Source of the DNA: Xestospongia bergquistia
Taxonomy: Eukaryota > Porifera > Demospongiae > Haplosclerida > Petrosiidae
DNA: 64,000 nucleotides
NCBI GenBank assembly: GCA_963965975.1
Contig: OZ014413.1
Span: 10,646,601-10,710,600, forward strand
Direction: 5' to 3'
Part shown: in pieces, positions 1 through 10,781 of the stretch
Layout: every line of letters starts with the position of its first letter
How positions within the stretch are numbered: the first letter of the stretch is position 1
Position numbers and translations under genes: made by a program
Notes under the pieces: generated by a model
What the model saw: the letters and a program-made list of their open reading frames with translations, nothing else
The model's database searches: none
What the model was told of the DNA's origin: nothing

Positions 1-265
1 TGTACATGTACTAGCTTACAGTTATACATGTAGAACATTCCTATAAAACATGATAAGTTTAGATGATTTCGCAAACAAACAACCACTACATAACACTCAG
101 TAAATTTAAGTCTGTTTTGTAGAATAGGTTCATCTCCGTACATTGTTGTTTTAGTAACTTAACAGTAATTGTAATCATTGACAATCATAGTTGAGCATGT
201 TAGAGTGTGGGTATAGCTATTGTTGTGTGTGTAAAATATTATATAGTAACTATGTTTTATTATAG

Positions 266-828
266 GAGACACTGGAAGTGTTAAGTGGACTAGTGATAGA
301 GTTATACTTACTTCATCTACTGTGGCAGAATGTAAAGAAGTGATACATCAATTAAAGAGACAACAACACACAACATGGAGGATTATACTCAACTCATTAG
401 CTCCTCAAAGTTTACTAACAGTATTAACTGATATTAATGAATGTCAAGTGAAGAGACTTTATATAAGATACACTCGTTTTGATATTAATTGTGTCAGTCA
501 GCTATCACAAGTAATAACTTATAACAGAACAATGGAGGAACTATATCTTGACTCCTCACCTCTCTTACCAAATACTTACCACTTACTAACAACAGCTCTA
601 ACTGGTAATAAAATAATCAAGGTATTACGCTTGTATTATGACGATAACATTACTGATAATGATATAACTCATCTCTCTCTTGTCATCATTCACAATAACA
701 CATTACAATATCTATATTTCAATGAATGTCCTAAAATTACTGAAATTGGTATAGAACAATTACAAAATGTTGTTGTTAAAAGTAATAGTTTGAAGAGTTT
801 GTATATTAATAGTAATTATCTCCGTTAA
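266..828 (+). CDS. G0: 3' terminal LRR exon of a Death/CARD-like/LRR receptor (gene starts upstream of window)
   Basis: The exon begins after a TTATTATAG acceptor at 265 and ends at TAA 826-828. It encodes about 187 residues starting RDTGSVKW. Roughly six ribonuclease-inhibitor-type leucine-rich repeats are visible, with strands around KRLYI, EELYL, KVLRL, QYLYF and KSLYI. The entry phase and the surrounding intron match the last exon of the complete paralogs G1 and G3-G6, so the Death, CARD-like and coiled-coil exons should lie to the left of the window. Bases 1-265 match the last intron of those paralogs. In the family this exon would form the ligand- or partner-binding surface; that role is inferred from the LRR fold. 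The exon has no internal stop. Whether the whole gene is intact cannot be judged here. Confidence 0.8.
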
Positions 829-1500
829 TTATTAGTTATTTTTGTACTATTGTTGTATTTTTTACTAAAAATAAATTATTTCAAATTCCAATAAGTCAAT
901 TATTAGTTAAATACTTTAGCTTCCAGTTCTTTGTCTTCTAACAAAGTTAACGATTTTTATAATTCACTTCTCGAGAAAAACTCAACTTCTCTACTTGACA
1001 ATTGACCACACCTACATTAATTAATAATAAAAGCTTCAATATTGTTATTTCTAATATTTACAAATAGAATTATAACAAACAAACTAGACTAAATTGTACA
1101 TTAATAGTCCTCTAGTTAGTAGCTATATAAAATTAAATATTATCGCTACGTCTAATACCACTAATTACTACTGTTAATAAAAAATCCATTAATTAAAGCC
1201 AATTAATTTATCAAATCACCTAAAAACTTATTTCCTACACACACAGTTCACTTAACAAATTAATATTATATTTAATAACACGTTCTATTTAATAATACAC
1301 TCACTTTTAACAATTCCATTAAAGTACTGATCCATACAACATTAGAAGATTTCTTGATAACATTACAACTATTAACTTACTACTACTATTATTATTATTG
1401 TTATTATTATTATTATTATCATTTTATAGAACAATATTACAATTATAAAAATGAGATGAATAGTAAGTGACAGAAGTAAGAGGGGTATTGAACTGAGGGC
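829..1500. repeat. 3' flank shared by the array units, non-coding
   Basis: After the stop comes AT-rich sequence that recurs nearly unchanged after G1 (14061-14585), G3 (28077-28565) and G6 (58001-58560). It includes the landmarks GTAGCTATATAAAATTAAA and TTATCGCTACGTCTAATAC. A short TTA/TTG trinucleotide tract lies at about 1381-1420. I see no gene or RNA in it. It is useful as a marker of segmental duplication boundaries. Confidence 0.7.
870..875 (+). terminator. Polyadenylation signal AATAAA of G0
   Basis: AATAAA lies about 45 bases after the stop. The same context (CTAAAAATAAATTATTT) follows the stop codons of G1, G3 and G6. In G4 and G5 the site reads AATAGA. Confidence 0.55.
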
Positions 1501-2215
1501 CTATTAGTAAGTCCTACTAATAGCCTAAGTGATGAGTCTATAACATGTTTACTATTGACTAAATGTAAGTTTGTCCTTCTAATATCACTTTGACATATAT
1601 CTATATTATGTAGCTTTTCAAGTGATGTCCAGTAACTGATGATCTTGAACAAGTGAATAGTCTCTCTCTTAAACATAAAACAGACATACTTCAATATCAT
1701 ATAAAATAAATGTAGGTCTTTATATACCAGTACTGACTATTGGATTAAATCAAGTACTAGGTCCATATCATCAGAGATTAGTTGATAAACAGGTACACGT
1801 AACATTAACTCTACATGTAAAATAATACATCTTTATTTTTAAATGTAGTGTATTAAATACCATCATTTACCAACAACTGGTGGCTTCTACAACTACTACT
1901 TCAGTAGGTGTGGTGTGTAACTAAGGAAACATACAAACCACAGATGAATATGGCAGTAAGTTGTTTGGAGCTGATACTACTCAAGCTTAAGTTTACAATG
2001 AGTTAACATGATCTATTGTGTATACTATATTAGAATATAATGGTATAATGGATGAATGGAAGATGATAGATAAAGGTACAGTAAGTTATATTGTTATTGT
2101 GTCAGTTTATATGATTATGGTTTGTAAGAGAAGAATAAGGTGACTTATAACTGATTTAGGTCTAAAGTAATTGTGGGAGGAGTCAACTATTAAGTATCAA
2201 TTTTGTCTATTACTT
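1501..2215. other. X block copy 1: splice-bounded exon-like fragments of an unidentified gene
   Basis: This block is repeated at 14730-15800, 28640-29760 and 62011-62950. On the + strand it holds short open stretches flanked by AG and GT. One encodes LTIGLNQVLGPYHQRLVDKQ, followed by a GTACA donor. Another encodes a stretch like YQQLLASTAATLAGVVCNYG in copy 2, which is mutated in this copy. On the - strand a frame encoding SYWTSLEKLHNIDICQSD also stays open in the copies, so the true coding strand is unsettled. I do not recognise the protein. This copy lacks the 5' part found in copies 2-4. Confidence 0.3.
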
Positions 2216-2402
2216 TACTCTCTTCTCTCTTTATATCATTTCTTGTTGTCTGTAATAATAATATGATTTATTGTTATTTTTGAACTTTATTAGTTTCTGG
2301 AGGTTGAAAATTAAAACAAATGACATTTTAGAAAATCAAGGAAAGATTTAGAAAAAGAAAGACAGAGGAGTCCATATTGGGAGAACATTTTAAAAAGAAA
2401 GA

Positions 2403-2552
2403 GGTATTGAATGGATGGATAAATAGATGAATGGATAGATGGTAGATGGATATATGGATGAATAAACAGACAAATGGATGGATTGATGGAGAGATAGATG
2501 GATATATGGATGAATAAACAGACAGATGGATGGATTGATGGAGAGATAGATG
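2403..2552. repeat. GATG/GATA-rich microsatellite
   Basis: Imperfect GATG and GATA tetranucleotides (ATGGATGGATAAATAGATGA and similar) recur here and at 16019-16124 and 29977-30070. In this copy the tract is about 40 bp longer because an internal segment is duplicated. The apparent - strand ORFs rich in Ile, His, Pro and Ser are artefacts of this repeat. Confidence 0.85.
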
Positions 2553-2856
2553 GATAAACAAATAGTTAGTTTAAACAATAGTTTAACAATGTTAGGTTGA
2601 ACATTGATTTTATAAAAAGATACTCAATTTATAATAATTTATAGACCCTATTCATTCAACAATAGATAAATATTATACACTGATATTTTTCACAATATAC
2701 TGTCCCAAATTTATTCATCATATGATTATCATGTGACTAGTGAGACAATAATGTTATTATTTTGTTACCTTATTATAATTTATTGAACATGTAGTTATTT
2801 TTAAAATAAAGAACAGTGAGAATTAAATACTGTGACTAAGGGGTTAAATATATTTG

Positions 2857-3171
2857 TCAAAACATATCTGCAAGTCCTTCTTCCAAAAATTTTTTGTAAA
2901 GTCTCATAAATTTTGCTGTAAATGCCTCCAAGTGGAAAATAGTTTTAGTACCCAGCTGTACTTGATGTTGATATTGTGCAGCTAATTCAATGACATTAGC
3001 TTTTAATGAACCATCACAATTAACAATTAGTTCAGCTAATAAATGCTGAGAGACAAAATGAATGGAATACAATATTATGTTATAATAAATGATGTATTTA
3101 CCTTGAATATAATATCAGGTGGAATACAATGAGTTAGGAGTTCATAAAATCGACCTCTTACATCAAGTAAT
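2857..3171 (-). pseudogene. RFC3: RFC3 fragment R1: last two exons of replication factor C subunit 3
   Basis: The last exon (2857-3045) encodes LLAELIVNCDGSLKANVIEL, then QYQHQVQLGTKTIFHLEAF and a C-terminal stretch ending in DMF. This matches the conserved C-terminal helical domain of the clamp-loader subunit RFC3. The preceding exon (3102-3171) encodes LLDVRGRFYELLTHCIPPDI. GT-AG boundaries are present. RFC3 is part of the five-subunit ATPase that loads PCNA. All AAA+ ATPase exons are missing, and just beyond 3171 the sequence switches to a transporter intron. This is therefore a passenger fragment from segmental duplication, not a working gene. It is one codon shorter at the C terminus than R3, which ends MMF. 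Confidence 0.8.
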
Positions 3172-3744
3172 CTAAAATATAAAAGTATTTTTATTATAAG
3201 TCATTTTATCTACAATGTCCATTAATTAAGTTCTTTATATGTCCATTAATCCATCATTTCATTCATTTCATTTACTGATATGTCCTTATATTCATCCATA
3301 CATCCATTTAGAGTAATAAATGGTGTTAAAGATATGGATGGATTCCGTGAGACAATGAATCTCATTAAAGTAGATGAATTTACAAATAATTCTAATGATT
3401 CTGAATTGAGTTGTGCTGGTAGTGATCAAAATGAAAATGCTTTACTTGTAAAGTGATTGTTATCTGTCCATTTCTGTTTATCTGTCCATTTGTTAGGGAC
3501 TAATTGTATCCTTATTTTCTGTTGGATGCTTCTTTGGTGCACTTACAGCTGGAGGTACATGTGTTAATCATGTGACTATCATGTATTGTCATGTGACATT
3601 TTATTGGGATAGGTTTATCAGATTTACTTGGTTGTAAATATGCCATCATATTAGGGGGTGTGTTCTTTTTATTGGTGGAGGGATACAAACAGCATCAATG
3701 TATATTTGGTAAGTAACAAGACTAGAAAATCATGAAGACACACA

Positions 3745-3791
3745 CTTTCTCCCTTTCCTTCTTTCTCTCTTTCTCTCTTTCTCTCTCTCTC

Positions 3792-3886
<95 letters not shown>
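3745..3886. repeat. CT/CTTT microsatellite in a transporter intron
   Basis: About 140 bases of (CT)n and (CTTT)n run up to the acceptor CTCTCTAG of the next exon, so the tract doubles as an extreme polypyrimidine tract. The arginine/glutamate ORF on the - strand across it is an artefact. Confidence 0.95.
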
Positions 3887-6572
3887 AGGATGGTACTAGT
3901 TGGACGATTGGTTGCAGGAACTGGTGTAGGGTAAGTTGTAAACAACTGATATACATATGTTAGTTACAATACATTGTATCAGTGTATTTTATATAAAGTA
4001 ATCTATTTACTTAATTAGTATATTAAGTATGGTTGTACCAGTTTATAATGCAGAGATTGCTCCTAAGACACTCAGAGGCCGACTAGTCTCTTTAAATCAA
4101 CTATTTATAACAGCTGGTATTATGGTAAGTGTCATTACAGATAATACAATATAGTGAGTATATAACATATGCTGTTTATATATTAGGTTAGTTTCTGTGT
4201 GAGTTTAGCTGTGAGGAATATTATTTTTGGTTGGAGAATTGCACTAGGATTACAATGTATCCTAGCAACCATACTCATTGTAGGAATGTTATGTCTTCCA
4301 GAAACACCAAGGTTTGTTAAATTGACTACAAGTAGTCAGTTATATAATGATCATTGATTTGTAGATGGTTAGTAAAGAAAGGTAGACTAGATAAAGCAAA
4401 TCAAGTATTACACAAAGTACGTCACAGAGAAAAGGAAGAAGATATTAAAGATGAGTTAGCAGATATTGAATTTACAGTACAAAATCAGACAACATCATTG
4501 TTAAAACTTATGAGAGAATTTTTAAGATGGAGAATATTAGAAAGGTATTGTATATACTGTAATGATAGTACAAGGATTGATGGTGATAATCCAAGTACAT
4601 GTATATATATTGTAGTGGTAGTACAAGGATTGATGGTAATAATCCATGTACATGTACATATGTTATTTAGACAAGTATTTTTGTGGTCAATTGTAATAAC
4701 ATTAATTATAATAATTTGTGTATCACATGATTGACTTGATATAGTAGTAGATATTGGATCATGTCTCTCTATCTCCCTTTTACTCTCTCATTACAGAGTC
4801 ATTCTTGGTATAGTATTACAATTGTTTCAACAGTTTACTGGTATGAATGTTATCATGTGAGTTAATGGATGTATGGATCAATGGATGATTGGATGGACAG
4901 ACTAAGATAGTTAGTCAAGTTAATAACTAGTTATTAATTTGTAGGTATTGTTCAACATCAATTTTCTGCAGTATAAAAGTCTCTAGTTATGTAGCTACAG
5001 CCATTGTGGGTGTGGTCAATTTCTTAACAACGTTTGCTACAGTATTCTTAGTAGATAAGGTATGTTACAAACTAAAGGGTTAAATATTAATACATTACAT
5101 AGGTTGGTCGTAAATTCCTCTTATTATTGGGAGCATTTGGTATGTTTGTAACTATTTTAACAGCTGGACTATTGATATATTTCTTCCGAGTTGATCAAGG
5201 TGATAATAAAGAGGTCGGTTATGTCATGGTCATCTTGGTTGTCATCTTTGTTGTCAGTTTTGCATTCAGTTGGGGGTAAGTAAGATCCAGTTCTATGATA
5301 ACTATATTAATACTGGAATGAGTCTCAGGATAGGACCTTCATGGTATAAGAATGGGTTCAGACCCAGTTCTGGTACAGAAACAGGTCTATTTAGTCTCAA
5401 ACTCAGACCTGATATAGAAATGAGTCTATATATTCTCAGACCCATACCTAGTCTTAGACCAGGACTATTACTATGATATCTCTTAATCATTTAGTCCTGT
5501 AGCATGGGTTGTTACCAGTGAAATATTTCCTCTCTCTGTAAGAGGTGAGCATATCCACTATTATCTCATATCCTCTATATACTAATATGTACATGTATAT
5601 TAACAATAGGATAATGTCAATGTTACCATTAAATGTTATTTTATGTAATTCTCATGAGAAAACAAAAGTATCCTCTCCTGTCTTATCTGATTATAGGAAT
5701 TGCTGTTTCTATAACAACTTCTGGCAATTGGATTGGCAATTTTATTATTGCCGTGGTAACTCCTCTTCTCTTGGGATCAGTATTAGGAACAGCTGGAACA
5801 TTTTTTATCCTCTCAATATTTTTATTTGCTGCATTTCACTTTGTATTACTGACCTTACCAGAGACTAAAGGAGAGAGTTTAGAGAAAATTGATCAACTCT
5901 TTATGAAACCATATCTTGAAAGAATCAACCTTTCCTATTATTTGAGGTGAGTGTACTTGACCTTTGACCTCAGTAAGTTGAACTATGTAGTCTTAATATT
6001 TATATGTATTTTCAATGACAATAGCTATATTTATATATTATTAACTATATATTGAACATGTGCCAGTCATGTGATAATAACAATATTCATTGATAATGAT
6101 ATGAACTGAGCAATTACATTGGACACTATGTATCATTTTCATACCGTCTCCAGAAAATTAAGGAAAAAGGATAGCAAACCTTTCTCCTTTTATTATTAGA
6201 GTGTGCTAGACTGGAAATGAGTATAGGATATAAAATATTAAAAGACATTACTAGTAGTTTTAAATATAAGTACATTAATTAAAATTAAGAGGTAGTTATT
6301 AACTAGTTATTAATAATCAATTATATTCATATATTATGTGTACTTTGTATAGATTGGGTTGTCCCTGGAGATGTTGTGATAATCTTGCTATAGTATATAA
6401 TGTTAATGTTGGATTAGTAACAGAGAAAGAAGAGTAAGTTATAATATGTCATACACACACTTACATTATAATATATTGTAACATTAGAATTGATTGGTCT
6501 TCTTATAAATGTCAAATTTCTAACATTGATTATAATGATATTATATTATATCAGAAGATCCTAATACTAAAA

Positions 6573-6661
6573 GAGTCATTCCCAGAATGTCTAATCCCAT
6601 AATGTCTAATCCCAAAATGTCTAATCCCATAATGTCTAAAGGTGATAACTGAGGTGTTAAT
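6573..6661 (+). repeat. MULE left terminal inverted repeat
   Basis: It starts GAGTCATTCCCAGAATGTC and ends GATAACTGAGGTGTTAAT. The inner 44 bases are the exact reverse complement of the right end. It has one more 18-bp subrepeat than the right TIR. Confidence 0.88.
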
Positions 6662-6787
6662 ATAACAGAGTATTTCAAGAGCAATAGACTTTTGTACTAT
6701 AATAGTTTAGATAGCTAGAAAGTGTTACATCAGTTACCTAAGTACATATATAAATGCAGCATGCCAAGTTAATCACTAAATGCAGTT

Positions 6788-8168
6788 ATGGAGTTCATTA
6801 CTACACAAAAAGGTGGAGAAGCCCTTATCTGGCAGGGATGTAAATTTACTCTCAATCGCAAGATGGGTAATGGTAAGAGATATTGGAGATGTGGAAAGAG
6901 GAGCTGCCCAGCTAGAATTACAACAGAAGGAGATGAAATCTTGCAACAAACAAATGGTCATAATCATCCTGAAGATGGTGTGCAAGCTAAAGTGGAAAGA
7001 GTTAAGCATGCACTACGTAAACGAGCCCAAGAGGAGATCACACCAATTCCTAGCATCTACAACGATGTATTAGTAGACTTAGCTACCAATTTGGTAGAAG
7101 ATGAGGATGTCGCTTCAAAGCTTCCAACACTTCCAAGCCTTAAGTCTTCCTTGTATCGAGCTCGACAAAGCCGGCTACCACCTCTCCCACAGCAACGAGA
7201 AGACATTGTCATTGAAGGCAGATGGCAGAAATCATTGTCAGGAGAACAGTTCTTTTTGCAACAAGAAGGTGATGCTGACAAGATCCTTATTTTTGCGACA
7301 AATAAGAACCTTCATCTCTTAGCAGAAGCAAAATCTATTTATGTGGATGGTACTTTTGAGGTTTGTCCAAGGCTTTTCTTCCAAGTATTCACAATTAATG
7401 CTTTTATTCAAGGCCAACAGTTTCCTCTTGTGTATGGTTTACTACCTGGGAAGTCAAGAGACGTATATAATCGGTTTTTTTATGTGTATAAAAGAAGAAG
7501 CTTTGAAATGTGATCTTCGCATCTCCCCTGCTGAGATCATGACTGATTTTGAGCTTCCTTTAGTGCAATCACTTGAACTTCAATTTCCCAGTGCTTGTAT
7601 TCATGGCTGCTACTTTCATTTTACGCAGTGCCTGTGGAGAAAAGTACAGAGTCTTGGACTAGTGGAAGAGTACAAAGAAGATGGCTCTATTAGACAATTT
7701 ATACAAAAGAGTGCAGCCATTGCTTTTGTGCCATCCAATTTTGTTCGAGTAGCTTGGGATGGATTAAAAACTGAAATACCAGATGATGACAAGATGAAGA
7801 ACTACTCAGATTATTTTGACCAAAACTGGATGAATGGTCAGTTTAAACCATGTATGTGGAACTACTTTGCTCACAGTGGCCCAAGAACCAGTAATCATTT
7901 AGAAGGATGGCACAATAGGTTAAAAAGAATAGCGAGAAAGGCACACCCTAACTTTTATGAAGTGCTTGAACTCTTTCAAAAAGAACAAGCAGCTACTGAA
8001 GTCACTATTTTACAGCTACAAGCAGGAGGATTGCATAAAGCTAAAAGACGAAAGGTAATTCAAAGAGAAGAGAGGATAAAATTGCTGAAAGATGAACTTA
8101 CTAATGGGAATAGAAGCATTGAATCATACATTTCTGCAATTAGACACTGTGTTTTGTTTGATTTTTAA
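6788..8168 (+). pseudogene. MULE transposase with N-terminal FLYWCH zinc finger, one frameshift
   Basis: The start ATG is at 6788. Residues about 3-62 form a FLYWCH-type zinc finger (ITTQKGGEALIWQGCKFTL, then YWRCGKRSCPARI, then HNHPED). The MULE DDE core follows. The first Asp is in YVDGTF near residue 177, the second is in MTDFELPLVQSLE with a downstream CYFHFTQC, and the likely third acidic residue is in TSNHLEGWHNRLK. The frame changes at the seven-T run at 7473-7479. Upstream codons run in the frame of 6788, and downstream codons run in another frame to TAA at 8166-8168. One added or lost T would restore a single protein of about 460 residues. The homopolymer context makes a sequencing error as likely as a real mutation. 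Confidence 0.85.
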
Positions 8169-8198
8169 ATATAGCTTTTCAGATTAGACAATCAATTC

Positions 8199-8265
8199 AT
8201 TAACACCTCAGTTATCACCTTTAGACATTATGGGATTAGACATTCTAGGATTAGACGACGTTTCC
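8199..8265 (-). repeat. MULE right terminal inverted repeat
   Basis: This is the reverse complement of the left TIR through the TCATTATGG-type 18-bp units. It ends CGTCGTTTCC-like at the TSD TACTAAAA (8266-8273). Confidence 0.88.
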
Positions 8266-8734
8266 TACTAAAATATACAAACAATCTCTTAGTCACTTAA
8301 TTTGAAAATAACAATCTTCAAGAGTGTATTGTACAATGTTGTTAAACTATTAAATTAATGTTAACTGTTTATATCCCTTGTATTGGTATGATATTAGTTC
8401 TTTTAATATTAATATAATAATACAATTAATCTACTTTATTTATTATAATTATTTATTAGAGAAGACAAACTTATTGATAATGAAGTGACATCAGAATCTG
8501 TTTTATCTTCTAATGAATATTAGTTACGATATGGGCAGAGTTAACTTTCAATGTATATTATTTTTATCAAGTGTATAAATAGATTTTAATATATTTTATT
8601 TATTATCTGTTTACTTGTTGTCATGTGATAATAATATTATATTCTGATTGGTTGGACTATTGATCATGAATTGGCCTATTATATCATTATAATAATTATG
8701 ATTAGACTTGTATCAGTGGTTATTATTATTATTT

Positions 8735-8802
8735 CCTGTTTGGGTGGAGTAGATTAGCGCATGGCTGCTTAGCCCCACCCACCAAAATATATCGTTCGAG
8801 TT
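8735..8802 (+). promoter_or_regulatory. Conserved 5' flank of the receptor genes (G1 copy)
   Basis: The block reads TTTGGGTGGAGTAGATT, a short spacer, then CCCCACCCACCAAAATATAT, directly before ATG 8803. The same elements precede G5 (44818-44892) and G6 (52769-52818) at nearly the same distance, and G3 has the GGGTGGAGTCAATT half (21592-21605). GGGTGGAG and CCACCC are near-inverted halves, and AAAATATAT could serve as a TATA-like element. An out-of-frame ATG at 8761 occurs in this copy. Function is inferred only from conservation and position. Confidence 0.4.
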
Positions 8803-10732
8803 ATGGCAGTAGTGTCCACATATTTCGATCAGTTTTTGAATGGAAAACCAACTGTTCACGAGTTATACGAACATGTCAGAGTTGGTACTAACTGGTACAA
8901 ACTTGGTGTACTTCTCAAGTTAGACATCAAAAAGTTAAATGATATCAGATCACTAAATGAAGATAGTGATTTCAAATCATTAAAGATGTTTGAATTGTGG
9001 CTGAGTAGTAAACCTAATGCTACAAGAAGAGAGATTATAGAGACACTAAAGAAGGCATCCATTAGTGAGAATACTATTGCTGAACAATACAAAGAGACAT
9101 TACCAGAAAGTTAGTGTAAATTAAGAATTAAGATAACCTGATTAATTTTTTTTATGTTTATTTATTCACTAGTTCAAAAAGAGGTTGTTACTTCAATACT
9201 ACAGAATCAAACAAAATGTCTCTCACAGCTCATTCTTCCTGCAAAGATTGTTCATATTTTGTGTACAGAGGGAGTCATCTCTAAGGATACATTTGATGAA
9301 TTGGAGAGATCAGGAAGTGTGCTAACTGATGATTCATTGAGAGCACTCTCTAGTACAGTATCTGAAGACTCAAACAAGTTAAGAGTCTTCGCTAGTGTCT
9401 TGTTACAATCTAAAGATACAATACATGTAGGACAAGATATACTCAAAGATTATAGTAAGTTTATTATTTTATAGATTCATAGTGTTGAAATTTTGTAATA
9501 GATGAAAACTTTCCTCAAGTACTAATGTGGCCAAGTCAATCAGGTATGTAATTTAATGAAATCATTCTATATACATGTAAATATAGTATTACCAATAGAT
9601 ACTAGTGCTTCAGATACTCCTGAACTGGACACTATATCAACTTCTACTAATCAAAGTTAGTTTTCTCAACACTTGTAAATAATGAATTACATATACTTCT
9701 ATTAGGTACTATAACAGAGTTGTATCTTCCACCAACTTTTCAATATGATTTCGATCAAATGAGAATAAAATTAGGAAGTCTTGTTCATAATGTGGCACCT
9801 CTTATTAAATCTGCTGTTATGAATTCACCTCCTTCATCTGAACCAAGTCTTCCACAGCAGGAGATTTCTTTTCCACTGAAAGATCTCAAGAAGTACCTTA
9901 AAAGGTGTTTTCGAGAGCTAAAACCTCAGTTATCAGTAGCAAAATCATTTGATGATGTTATGGAGATTGTGGAAGAAAAATGTACCATAATCAACATTGC
10001 CTGCTTAGAGGCTGTTATCAATCACTACAACATTCAAGATGCCAAACCTCATGTCACAACTTATAAATCAGCTGTTGAAAAATTCTGTGAAGAGGTTAAA
10101 CTCAATGTGTGTGAAAGTCAGAACTTTGTGATCGGCTCATCCTCTCTTCTCAAATGTGACACCGTTGAGTTTGTCATGGAATGGGATGCTGATGAATACT
10201 GTCTTAGCCAAATCAGAGTTCTGTTACAAAAAGCCTTCCAAGATATGGCTAAGAAGGTCCAAGTTAGAGTGATAAAGAAAGGCAATTCCATCATTGTAAC
10301 CTGTTATGCTCCACGCCATATAATGGATATTCTACGAATGGAAGCAGAAAAACATCTTGACCTATTGATTAAGGAGGGATTACTCAAATTAACTATGGGC
10401 TACCATATTATATGGGATGTATATACTAGAGATAAGGTAAGAGCAATAATAGTACTAGACAATATTATGTATATGTTGATATATGTATAGGAGGTGAAGG
10501 GTCTAGTGGAAATGGTGAGAGCTCTTGAAGAGAAGGTTGTATTAAAGAGAAAGAAGAAGGATGAGGAAATATCTGAGCTGAAAGGTGAACATTAATACAA
10601 TAAATATGATATAAAGGATCACTTTATTCCTTATTTAAAACATTAGTTTGTTCTAGTAGTATGGACAGAGAACAACAAGATCAGTCATCAACTGATACTC
10701 CATTAGGTAAGTAACTTAAAGTATATAATGTA

Positions 10733-10781
<49 letters not shown>

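Larger units (their letters stand above)
6573..8265 (+). mobile_element. MULE (Mutator-like) transposon inserted in the last T1 intron
   Basis: The element is bounded by inverted repeats whose inner 44 bases match perfectly (left 6618-6661, right 8199-8242). The TIRs contain tandem copies of an 18-bp motif, AATGTCTAATCCCATAAT, three on the left and two on the right. An exact 8-bp target duplication, TACTAAAA, flanks it at 6565-6572 and 8266-8273. The uninterrupted site is present in paralogous introns at 44367-44374 and 51693-51700. It carries one transposase gene on the + strand. An 8-bp TSD fits MULEs, which usually make 8-11 bp duplications. Confidence 0.9.
3312..8523 (+). pseudogene. T1: SLC2/GLUT-type MFS sugar transporter, 5'-truncated and frameshifted, with a MULE in its last intron
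   Basis: Fourteen exons can be read: 3312-3447, 3497-3554, 3613-3708, 3889-3930, 4019-4124, 4187-4311, 4365-4544, 4797-4856, 4945-5059, 5103-5275, 5495-5544, 5697-5946, 6353-6433, 8460-8523. The product shows MFS sugar-transporter hallmarks: GVINGVKDMDGF (end of TM1), VGRLVAGTGVG, AEIAPKTLRGRL, LPETPRW, QLFQQFTGMNVIMYCSTSIF, VDKVGRKFLL, FSWGPVAWVVTSEIFPLSVRG and LPETKGESLEKI. It should move hexose-type substrates across the plasma membrane; this role comes from the family. The exon(s) for the N terminus and first half of TM1 are absent, because sequence upstream is an RFC3 fragment. A one-base loss in the G-run at 3654-3658 breaks the frame in the third exon. So it is probably a relic, or carries an assembly error at the G-run. 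Confidence 0.8.

Noticed and set aside
2328..2578. Ile/His/Pro/Ser-rich - strand ORFs (also at 15940 and 29890)
   Set aside because: They are created by GATG/GATA microsatellite repeats; the reading frame tracks the repeat and has no protein character.
3730..3945. Arg/Glu repeat protein on the - strand
   Set aside because: It is a translation of the CT microsatellite within a transporter intron.
5270..5490. Overlapping ORFs on both strands in a transporter intron
   Set aside because: The region lies between a good donor (after 5275) and acceptor (before 5495) and is rich in internal CAGACC/GGTCTG repeats; homologous introns in T2 and T3 do not keep the frame.
7057..7281. Small - strand ORF inside the MULE transposase
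   Set aside because: Shadow of the transposase coding strand, with no conserved motif.
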